Positions 8,489 to 20,400 of a stretch of DNA of 64,000 nucleotides are shown here, piece after piece. The stretch lies in the NCBI RefSeq assembly GCF_001522585.2, contig NZ_CP013372.1, positions 1,798,001-1,862,000 on the forward strand, read 5' to 3'. Under the pieces are notes generated by a model, which saw only the letters and a program-made list of their open reading frames with translations, was not told where the DNA came from and did not search any database. Both the position numbers and the translations under genes were made by a program. How positions within the stretch are numbered: position 1 is the first letter of the stretch; each line of letters opens with the position of its first letter. This stretch comes from Burkholderia sp. NRF60-BP8. Its GTDB lineage: Bacteria; Pseudomonadota; Gammaproteobacteria; Burkholderiales; Burkholderiaceae.

Positions 8489-11400
8489 TCAAATCTTGCC
8501 CAACCGCGCACGCTCGTCCGAACTCAACGCCGATCTCTGCGCCGGCCCCACTTGACCGAAGCCCAGCACCGACACCGCGTTCGACGCGTCATAGCCGACC
8601 TGCTGCTTGTGTTTCTTCCCGCCATCGCCGCCTGTATCGCCAAACCCCTCGACCTGCACCGAGATCGTCCAGCGACGTGGCGACACACCGGACGCATTGT
8701 TCTTGGCGATATCCTGCGCGACCTGGGTCGCGGCCGACGCGGCGGCACTCGCAGCCGTCAGCGCACCCGTATTTACCGCCTGCACGAGCGGGATGCCGCT
8801 CGCTTTACCGGTTACCTGAATGTTGTCCGTGTTCACGACACGCAGTGCTGCGACGTTCAGGTTACCTGCACGAATGCCCGCGTCGCCCGCATCGACCGTA
8901 CCGCGCGGCGCAATCAGGTTGATCGTGCCGATCGGCACGCCCGGTACGCTCTGCAGTGTCGCGATACCGGCACCTGTGACCTGGCCACGCGTATCGACCG
9001 TGCAATAGTGGTTCGCGTCACACACATATTGCGGCGTCGGCGTGTCCGCCGACGACTTCGCGCCCTTGCCCGCGTTGATGTCGCCGTTCGAACTCCAGAT
9101 CGTCATGTCGCCGCCCTGCTCGGTGAAAATGCGACTCTGCGCAAGCAGCACGCTGCGATCGGTGAAGATGTCGATGTCGCCTTTCTCGAGCGTGAGAATA
9201 CCCATCGTACCGGGCCCGGCAATCACCGATCCGTCGCTCGCCACGACCTGCGGCGGCGCGGATGTGCTTCCGATCAGCGCCTGTCCGCCGGGACCCAGGA
9301 TCGACACATTTCCGCCCTGCTGCGTCTGGATGGTCGTGCTTCGAATATCCAGGTCGCCCGTATCGATCACCTTGTTCGCGCCGTTGTTGCCGCCACCGAG
9401 GTTGTTGGCCGTATAGCCGAACGAGGACGGGAACATCGTATTGAGCGCCTCGTATCCGCGCGCATATTTCTGATAATACGGACTGGCCGGATTGTTGTAA
9501 TCCTCACCTACGCTGGCCAGCACCTTGAACAAGACCTGTTCTGCAAACAACTGCTGAACGAACTGCGGAAGTGCCTTGAACTTCGACCATGCTGCGGCGG
9601 CAGTCAAAGGCTTGACTGCCGGTTGGTCCTTGACGAGGCCGGTATCGACCGAGAGGCCCGCCTCATACTGCTCCATGAACGTGATGAGTTCCGGCGTCGC
9701 GCCAGGTACGCCGGATACGGCACTCGCCGGATCGATATACGTCGAGACGAATGACGCAGTGTCAATGCCGGGCCCGATTCCGAACAGCACATTGACGTTC
9801 GCACTTTCATGCGGCAGGTACGGATTGTTCGCGTTGCCGATTGCGTCGATGCCCGTCAGTATGCCCTTCGCATTCCCCAGATTGCTCTGGTTGGTCAGCG
9901 GACCGATATTCCGCCCCGCCTGGATGTCGAACGTTCCCGGACCGCCCAGTGCCAGCACCGGTGCAACGAGCGGCTGCGGCTGCGACTGCTGCGGCGGCGT
10001 ATCGTAGATGTCGCGCCCCGCCACGATACGCGTCACGTCTGACTTGCGCAGATTTTGTCCGAGGAACGACAGATTGACGATGTCCCGCCCAGCCTGAATC
10101 ACCGCGGGCTTGTCGATCGCAACGGGAACCAGATTTCCGTAGAAGCCTGCGTCTCCTCCTGTCGTCTGAAGCACGCCATCGACGATGTCGCCATTGAGGC
10201 TGTAGATTCTTGCCGGCACGGGGTCGTCGGCATGCAACGCATTTGAGCCATGTGCCGCCGCCGATGCGATGTTCGGATTGACCATGAGAACATTCGGATT
10301 GGCGGGCGAAGGCATCGCGCCCGGGTCGACGTCGAGCATGCCGAACGCGGGTGCCCCGGCGAGCGCCATGCCGTTGCCGCTCGACAGGTTGACGGATTGG
10401 TCGGCGATCAGGCTCAGGTCGCCGGACGCTGACGGATAGAGCACACCGCTTGCCGCCACGGTGATGCCGCCCGTCAACGCGGTCAGGCTCACTGATGCCG
10501 GCAGGACCGACGAGAGATCGTTCGCCCCCGGAATCGATGTAGTCGGCGCACCGCCGCCGATCACGCCGACGGCCGAGAGCGTACCGATCGCGACATCGCC
10601 TGTCGTCGACGCAATATTGACCGCGGAGGTCGACGAATAGCCCTGCATGTCAGCGCGCTGCTTGTACGCATACAGCAGCGTATTGCTCTGCACATACGAC
10701 GGATCGAACACACGCCCGACGCTCACGCCCTGACGCGCACTCACGTCGAGCACGCCGTCCTGCGTTGCCAGCAGCGTATCCACCGTTACCGGAGGTTGTC
10801 CGGTGAGTTGCGACGGCACCGCGAGATCCGAGCCGATCTTCCCGCCAGCCGTGATCGTCCCGGTCCCTTTGGCGACGAAATAACCGCCGCTCAAGATGTC
10901 TCCACCGGCTCGCACCGACAGGTTGCCGCCGCCGACCGTATTGACGGTCGGGGTATCCGTTTTCGTGCCGGTCAGCCACCACGTGGTCGGCAACGACACC
11001 GACAGATCGGAGATATTCCCGCCCGCCGACACGGAGACATTTCCGCCCACGCTCAACACGCCTTGATCGAACGCACCGAAGTTGATCGACGTCTGGACGG
11101 TCTGGATAACGGGAGTGGTCGCGCCGACCGACCCGGTCGGATTGCCGATCTGCATCCACTGCCACCAGAACGGACTGATGTTGGTGCCGGTCCGTCCAGT
11201 GACCGTGCCGTTCGTATCGGTCAGGTACTCGGCGCCCGTGATGTCGCCCTGCGCGTGGATCGTGATATCGCCAGCCGAATCGGGGCTGACGGTCGGCGTG
11301 ATCAGAATGTCCTGATAGCCGGTTCCGGCGTGCAGGATCGCCACCGTGGGGCTACCGGATGGCGCGGACGCGGCAGGCGCGCCACCGGTATAAATCACGC

Positions 11401-14400
11401 CCGGCACGACCACATCCGAGTCGTTTGCTTGTGCGGTACCGGCATCGAACAACGCGACGCCGTTGCCCGCGGCCACATCGATGCCGCCCGTACCGGTTCG
11501 GATCGTCGTTGGTGCAAGCACGGCAAACCCACTGCTGTCGACGTAGGTCGTATGGCCGTCGAACGTGACACTCTTGCCGCTCGTTGTTTCGCCCGCAGCC
11601 AACGGCTGCAGTGCAAGCGGATTCGTGCTATTCAGATCGGCGCCCGCCACTACGCGGAACGAACTGCTCGTTCCACCCGTCAGCGACGAAGACTGGAGCG
11701 GAATCGGATTGGTCGCGACCGGCGTCGGCGCGGGCGAGTTGTCGGTTACGGCCGGCAGGCTGATCGTCGGCGTCCCGATCACCGAAACAGGTTGAACCGC
11801 TGGCGCGGCGGGAACATCCACTAGCGGATACTTCCCATTTTGATTCCGGAATCGAACGGAGTCGGCCAGATATTTCTGATACTGATTCAGATAAATCAGG
11901 TATGAACCGGGATCTACCGCTTGCTCGGCCGCCGAAGGCGCAATCGGCCCTTTCGGCTGACCAGCCGCGACCGCTCCGGCCGCGTTGAATCTCAGCTGAT
12001 AGACGATACCGATATTGTTGTAAGTCGGAGCCCAATTCAGCTGCGACGAAAGGCTCGTCGCAGTCTGATCGAGAAAATTCGCGTACGCCATATAGAGCGC
12101 GTAGTATTCCGCGATCTCGTCCGGCGTTCCGCCGACCGGCTGTCCAGGGGCAAACGCCACACCCTTCTTGGCGTAGTACCAGATTCCGTACCCGTACGGG
12201 TACGCGTTGTAGCCCGACGGCAACTTGAAAATGGCATTCGCCTCGCTCAACGTCGACAACGGCGGCACCGCAATCGTCCCGCCGCCGCCCAGCGGGTTGG
12301 CGATCTGGAAGAACCCATCCGACAGGCTGGCATTCACCTTCACGTTGTTCTCGGCGCGCAGCGTCACGATCGGCGCCTGCCCGTCGAAACGGAACGCGAG
12401 ATTCGTCGGCGACGCGCCCGCCCCGAGGTTCCAGTTCGTCAGCACCTGAATGTCGCCGCCGTTGATCGCCGGGCTCGGGTTGTCGAGCTCGATCCCCGGC
12501 ACGATGCGCGTATTCGCGATGTTCTTTCCCGCGAACGGATCGACGAGCGTATCGAGCCCGTGTTGCACGAACCCCATCAGCGTTCCCGGCGTCGCGGTCG
12601 ATGCATCGCCGTTCTGGTAGCCGTAGAAAGTCTGGTGATCCGTATTCGCACCGTTGCTCGCCGGCGCGAAATACATGTTGTTCAACCCGCCGAAACCAAT
12701 ATCCTTGTCACCACCTTGAAGCTGCGCCTGCGTGACACTCGCCGTTGCGCCCGTCGTCTGATTCGTCAGCGTGCCGCCACCCGACCCGTCCGGTGCGAAC
12801 GAGAACGTCGCCGGCGTGCCGGACGTCCCTTGTGCCGTAAACGTGCCGGCCAGCAGATGCCCGCTCTTGTCATACCATCCCGCCGGATCGATGACGCCGT
12901 CGAAGTGCTGCGCGCCCGTCGTCGCGTCCGTCGTGCTCCATACCGCATACGCCTCGAGCGTCGTCGCGCGCGAGCCGACGATGCCCTTGCCGTCGTTGAA
13001 CGTATCCGGCAGGTTGACCTTCACGCCGTTGTCGGCCAGCAACGGCGCGCGGAAATTCACCGTGCCGCCTGACAAACCGCCGGCCGTCCCGCCCGACACG
13101 TCGATCAGCGCATTCGCGCCGAGCGTGATCGCACCGGCGTTCGCACGCAGGATGTTCTCGTAACCATAGGTTGCGTTGTACGCGACCGAGTTGCCGTTCG
13201 CGTCGACGATCGTCGGATCGAACAATGCGGTCGTGCCGATGTTGACCTTCCCGCCGCGCTGATTCGGATCGGAGCCGCGCGCCAGCAGCGAACCTTCGAC
13301 GTCCACACCGTTGCGGCCGTACAGATCGATCTCGCCGCCTGCCTTGCCGGACGCGTCGATCGTCCCGAGCACGTTCACGTTGCCGTTCGCCGTATCGGCC
13401 GGGCTTCCCGATCCGCCGTCGGCCGTCAGCAGCACCGAGTGCGCGGTCAGCGTGTTGCCCTGCGACAGCGTCAGGTTGCCTGTCTTCGTATGGACGGTGA
13501 TCGCCTCGTTCACGCCGCTCGATGCCAGCGTCTTCGACAGCGCATCGAGATCGGCCGCGCCGCCCGTATTGAGCGAGAACGATCCGCCCGCATAGCCGCT
13601 CGCCGCGCCGCCCTTGATCGCGCCGTTCAGGTTCACGACCTGTTGCGGAGCCGACAGCGAAAGACTGCCTGCCGCGCCACCGCCAGTAGCCCCGGAGAAA
13701 TCGAGCGTCGAGCCGGCCTGTACGTCGACGGTGCCCGCATCGGCCGTCAACGTAATTGACCCGGCCGGCGCGTAGCGCGTCACATCGAAAAACTGTTTCG
13801 ACACGCCCGCCGAGCTGACCGTCGATCCGCCGCCGATCGTCAGGTTGCCGGCCGTCGCCTCGAGTGTCACGTTGCCGGCCGGCGCGCTGATCGTCGCACC
13901 GTTGTCGACGACGGTACCGCCGATGAAGGTCCATGCACCGCCGACCGCATCGCGCTTCAATGCCGTGCCCGACGCGCCGTTCAGCGTCAGTGCGCCCGTG
14001 GTCTTCACGGTGGCGGCCGAGCTCGTATCGGCAAGGTAGACCGGTGCATTGAGCGTGACCGGCAATGCGCCGAAGTCGAATGTGCCGGTACCCTGGCCGA
14101 CGATGCCGGCCGCCGCGTTCATCACCGCCGAGCCGAAGCCGCTTGCCGCCTTCGTGCCCGTGCCGAAGTCGATCTCTTTCGCGTTGACCGTCAGCGTGCC
14201 GTTTCCGGCCGTCGTCGTGCCGGGCGCGGCGCCCATCTCGTTCGTGAACGCGACCTGCTGCGCATTCAGCGTCACGTGGCCGCCGTCGCTCGTGAACGTG
14301 CCGGCGCTCAGATCGACGCCGTTGCCGAACGTCGCGTTCACGTCGCCGACGAAGCCGATCGCACCGTAGCTGCGCAGCGTCACCTGCTGCGCATTTGCGA

Positions 14401-17400
14401 ACTGTGCGAGACCGGCCGGATCGACGACGAAGCCCGGCAGGCTCGCCGCCGACGCGCCGCTCGCGTTGGTGAACGTAATCGCGGAGCCATCCGCCGTGAT
14501 CGCCTTGGCCGACAGCACAGCGGACGGATCGACCTTCAGATCGCCGGACGAATCGAGCAGCAGCGCCTGTCCGCCCGTGAGCGTCGCGCCTGCGCCGACC
14601 GTCATCAAACCGTTGCCCGTGCCGCCGGTGCGCGACAACGGCGCCATCGCGCCGTTCGACACGCGCAGCAATGCGCCGTCGCCGGCGATCGCGATCGGTT
14701 GATCCTTGGCGGCCGGGTAATCGCCCTGGGCGGCGATCGACGCACCGGCATCGACGCGCAGGCCGTTCGCCGCGTTCGGATCGGTGCCGCTGCCGTCGGT
14801 CTTCGTGACGAGCAGGATCTCGGGGCCCTTCAGCGCCGTGTTGCCGTCGTTGGATACGACGACGCTGTTCGCGATCGGCGTGATCGTGACGCCGCTCGTC
14901 GTCGCCGCGCGCGTGCCGCCGATCAGCAGGCTGCCCGCGTTCAGCGAATCGAGCGCGTCGCTGCCGATCTGCAGATAGCCGGGCAGCGCCGCGCTGCCGT
15001 TACCGGTGATCTGGATCTCCTGCGACGCGATGTCGACCTGGGCCGGCGCGCCGCCCGCGCCGGCGGCCGCATTCAGCGTCGCGCCGAGCGTCAGCGCCTT
15101 CGTCGCCGCCAGCACCAGCTGACCGCCGTCCACCGGCAGCGGCGGCGTCACGTTGCCCTTCGTCGCGGCGAGTTTCGCGAAATAGGCGTTCGCGCCCGTC
15201 AGCGTGTATTGCGAGTACTGCTGCCACACGCCGTTCGACTGCACGTTGAACAGCGTCGGCGTCGCGCTTCGGCTGCCCGTCAACGCGTCGGCGAAATAGC
15301 CGGCCGTCACGACGGTGCCGTCCTGCAGCATCTGGCTCGCGCCCGGCACGAGATTGCCGGCCGTGTTCGACACCGTGACGCGATACGCGCCCGGCAACGT
15401 CGCGTACTTGCCCGGCAGCAGCGTGTAGTAGCCGGGCGCCAGCCCCGGCACGCCCGACAGATACACGGCCTTGCCGACCGGATCGGTCAGGCTCGCCTGC
15501 CCGACGCCCATCGTCGCCGTCGCGGTCGTCGGCGTACCGTTCGCATTGGTCGACGGTTGCTGCGTCTGTGCGAACACCGGGTCATAGGCGGCGACGGGAG
15601 ATTGCGCGCCCGGCACGATCGCGTAGACGTTGCCCGCCCCGGCATTGACCGGCACGGCCGTCGCGCCCTTGCCGCTCGCATAGCTCACGTTGTATTGCGA
15701 CAGCACGTCGCGCGTGCCGCCGGTGCCCGGCACCCATTCGGCGGCCTGCAGGTCGCCGCCGCCGGACAGGTCGATCGTCGCGCCCTTGTCGAGCGCGACA
15801 TTGCTGCCGTTCACACCCACGTATTTCGCGGGCGGTGCGGTCAGGTCGGGCGTCGTGTTGCCGGCAAGCGGATTGAACTGCCACTCGACGCCGTCGATCG
15901 TCGTGCCGTACGGAATGACCGCGCCGCCGTTCGAGACCGACGTCACACTGCCGTTCGCCAGCTTCACCGAATCCGTTGCGACGAGCGAGAGGCCCGCAAA
16001 CTGTGCTTGCGTCGCCACATTCGACGGATCGCCGACGCCGAACACGATCGCGCCGGACGGCGCGCGCACCGTGCCGCCCTGCACGATGTTCGTCGCGTCG
16101 ACCAGCAGCGTACCCCCTGCGGACAGCGGCGTGCCCGACTCGCCATTCGACGCGAACGCGACCGTCGTCGACGCCGGTTTGCCTGTCGACGAATCGGTCG
16201 GACCAACCGCAGCGACGACGAACGTGCTGCCGGTCGACGGATACAGGTCGGCCGCCTTGAAGGTCAGATCGCCCGGCGTATAAAGAATCCCGGGCGCCAG
16301 ACCCGGCGCCTGGGTCTGGCTCGCGTTCGTCGAACTCAGGCGGATATCGCCGCTGCTCATGAAGTTCGCGTGAGCAAAATTGTTGAGCTGGAACTGGTTC
16401 TTCAGATCGACGAACGACGCGTTCACGTTCAGCGTCGCATCGGACAGCGCCGCGACCGGATTGAACTTCGGCGCCTGCGACTGGATGAGCGGCCCCGACA
16501 ATGCGACGTAGGGCGCATCGATTTCCACCGTCGTGCCGAGCGGTGCTTGCGGCGCTTGTGCCAGTACCGCGTCGACCGTCGACGCGATCGTCCCGTCCGG
16601 TTTGCGTACCGGCGGCGTCGACAGCAGCGTCGACAACTGTCCCATGTCGATGGCCGCGATGCGGCCCGCATTCAGGCTCACCGATTCCGGCAGTGACAGT
16701 GTCACGTCGCCCGCAAACAGAATCGGTGTCGGCGACACGCCGAAAAGATTAGGCGGCGTGTCGCTGCCGAGCACCAGATTCGCGATGCCGGATCCTTTCA
16801 ACCGGTCGGCCGAGAACTGAAGAACGCCGGTCGGCTGACCGATCGGCAAGCCGGTCGTCGGATCGATCGCCGACGCAAAGTCCTGCCCCGGTGCCAACCC
16901 GGCGGGCGCGAGCGTGCCGTCTTGCCGCACGACCAGAGCCGTGCCGGTCGCGCCATCGTTCTGATGCGGCAGGATCGTCAGCGTGCCGCCTCGCGCCTGC
17001 GCCGCGCCCGGATGGGCCTGCAGCGTCGCATCCGCGAACAGGCCGTTCGCCGCCAATAGCGTCATCGAGCCGGCATCGCTCCATACTGGTCGAGACGCAT
17101 ACGTGCCGTTCGCCTGCAATTGGTCGAAATTCGTCGACGCACCCGATACGTCGATCTTCGAGCCGGCCTGCGCAACGACGTAACCCGTATCGCTCGACAG
17201 CGTCACCGAGCCGCCGGGCAGCACCTTGCCCGTATTCGGCACGACGGTGGTCCCGCCGATCTTGACCGGTGCCGCGAGCGGATTGGCTACCGCGGTACCC
17301 GACACGTCCAGCGTCGCATCCGAGCCGAGCCAGACCGACTGGCTTGAACTTCGGGCGCCGGTGTTGAACTGTCCCGTCTGCGCGAACGTGCCCGCCCCGT

Positions 17401-20400
17401 CCGCACTCAACGTGATCGATCCCCCCGGCGCGACGATCGTGCCGAGTACCGTGACCTGCGTCGGCGAGCCGAGTCCGATGCTCGAGCCCGCATCGGCATG
17501 AATCGACGCGCCCTCCGACAGCGTGACCGCACCGGTCACACCCGGGTACGTCGGCGCCGCATCTGCCGATGTAAGCCATGACGTGTAATTGCCGCCCGTC
17601 AGCACCAGGCTCGTCGCCTGCCGGTGATACGCATCGAGCTGGCCGATCGACGTCAGGCCGCCCGACGACAGGTTCGCGCCCGTACCGGCCTGCTGAAGCG
17701 CGGCCTCCGGGATGCGGTTCAATTGCGTCACGCCGACCGTGGCGCCCGGCGCGACGGTCGCATCGTAATATGCGTTCAGCACGTACTTGCCGAACCCCTG
17801 CCGCGCAAAGAAGCTCTCCGGGAGATAGACGTCCCACGGCGACGCGGCCGCCGCATCGCCGCCGATCCGGAAGCCGAGCGCCTGCAGCGTCAGCGTGCCC
17901 CCCCCTGAAAAACCGTCGCTCAGGATCGTACCGCCCAGGGCAAGGGTGCCGGCCGTCGGCTGCGCCGCGGGCAAATACGCGCCACCGCCGCCGTCGGTCG
18001 TATGGCCATACTGTTTCGACTGAGGCGCCGCATACGTCTGCAGCGACACGTTGCCGCCACGCCCGGCCGGCACGCCGTTCTGCATCAGCATCTGGCCGTT
18101 CGCCAGCATCTCGCCGCCGCTCGACACGTCCAGCACGCTGCCGGGCTGCAGCAGGATCGAGCCGGTCGTGTCCGCATAGCCGACGCCGGGCACGTTCAGC
18201 GAATTCTGGATGGCCGACAGCGAGATGGTGCCGCCATTGACGAACTGACCGTTGCCCGGCGTCGTACCGGGTGCGGCCTGCACGTCGTTGTTGACCCATT
18301 GACCGGCAGCGCTGATCACCGCTTCCGGTCCCACGACGACGTTGCCGCCGCTCGACAGGGCGATCGAGCCCGACGGCACGATCAGCTTGCCTGCCACATT
18401 GACGTCGGCGCCGGGACGGGCGCTGTTGAGCGAAACGGAGCCACCCGGCTGCAACGTCAGTTGCGTGCCTTGCGAAACGACGATCCCGGTGCCGCCGACC
18501 TTGTCCTCGGTCACGTTCAGATTCGCGAAGCCGCCGCTGTTCAACGTCGCGACCGGCACAACGGTGGTCGACAGCACGTTGCGCGGGTCCGCGGCGGGCA
18601 GCGCCTGCAACGTCTTGGTGTCCAGCGGGGTATCGATCGAGAAACCCGGCGTGACCTCGTCGAGCGACGGTGCGTTGTCCTGCAGCACGACGAGGCCGAC
18701 AGTGCCGGTTCCGGCGGGATGGCCGTTCGACGTCAGATTGACCAGTGCAGCGCCATCGAGCTTCGGATCGGCGCCGAGGTTGAACGTCCCGCCGCTCGGC
18801 AGGCTGTTGCCCTGCATCTGTTTCGAGCCGCCGAACGCCTGCGCGCTGATCTCGCCGTCGAGTACCGCCGCCTGCGACGCATAGACGTCGAGCGTGCCCG
18901 CATTGCCGCCGACGATATAGTCGCCCTGGTACGCCCCCGCCGTCTGCAGCGGGTTGTACCAGGACTTCGTCACTCCCCAGCGCGGATGGGATTCGATAAA
19001 TTGACCCGCGATGCCGATGTAGGTGTCGTACGGGCTCGCCTGTCCGATCGGCACGATGGCGCCGTTCGCATCGACCAGCCGCGTCGTGTTGACCATCCCG
19101 CCGTCGTAATGCACGTAACCGCCGTTCAGGTTCATCGACGAACCTGCCGCGGTCATCACCTCGTTGCCGGACAGCGTGATCGACCCGCCATTGGTCAGCA
19201 ACTGATCGACCGTGCGCGGAATCAGGCTTACATACCCCGACAGGTTCAGGATCGGGCTGCCGACCCATTGCACGCCGTCGCTGCGCGTGCCCGTCAGCGT
19301 GCTGTCGAACACGAGGCCCTTGTACCCGAGCAGGAACCCGTTGCGCAGCAGCGGCGAATCCGCGAGTTCGTTCTGGCCGATCCGGTCGACCGTCACGAGC
19401 GTCTGCGAGATCGGCACTTCGACGTTCGCAAGGCCGGACACGTCGATCGTCGCGCCGTTATCGACATAGATGCGGCCCGGCACAGCGGTTTGACCTGCCG
19501 GCGTCTGCGCCCCGGACGTGGACGGCGTCAGCGCCGTGACGGTGACCTTCGACCCGGGCGCCTCGATCAGCGAGCCGCCCTGGAGCCAGATCGACCCGGC
19601 CGTCATGCCGATGCTGCCTGGCGTGAAGGTCGCGCCCGGCGTGGAAGGCGTCGTCTGGCCGTTGCCGTCCGGCATCACCGTCGTCACCGAATCGGGACCG
19701 AAGCTAAGCAGGCCGGCACGATGCGTGTCGCCGCCGGTGCTTTGCTGGCTCATCGTCACAAGCGCCTGCCCGAGATACGCGGCCCCGGCCGGATTGTTGG
19801 ATTGGTATTCGTCGACCGTGGAAATCGTGATTGCGCCCGGCGCGTTGACGCTCGTCGTCACGCCCACCACGCCGTCCTGGGCGACCCGACTGCCGAGCAG
19901 GTTCACGTTGCCGCGCGCCGCTTCGACGATACCCGTGTTGGTCAGCGTGCCGGCCGGCGTGATGTCGGTCGCCTGGCCGTTCGGTCCAAGCAGCAGAATC
20001 TGCCCGCTCAATTCCGGCAGCAGCACCTGCGGATTGACTTTACCGGAACCGTTCGGCCGCAGGCTCACGCCGACCCCGGCCGCGAGCACGACCTGCCCGT
20101 CCGTCGCCTTGATGTGCCCCGCATTCGTCACGTTCGGCGCCGCGATCATCACGAAGCCGCCGTCGCTGACGTTGCCGTTCGCATGCGTGGTGATCGATGC
20201 ACCCTGCTCGATGGTGATATCGCCCCACGGTCGATACTGGCCGGCCGACGTGAGGTTGACCTGATTGCCGAGGCCGAGCACCTCGTTCGGAACCTGGCTG
20301 TCGCCATTCACCCCCGTCGAGCTACCCGACTCCGGATACGCCAGCCCACCTGTCGTCCCGGCGGGCAAACTCAGGAACTGCTTGTTGCTCGCGACGATCC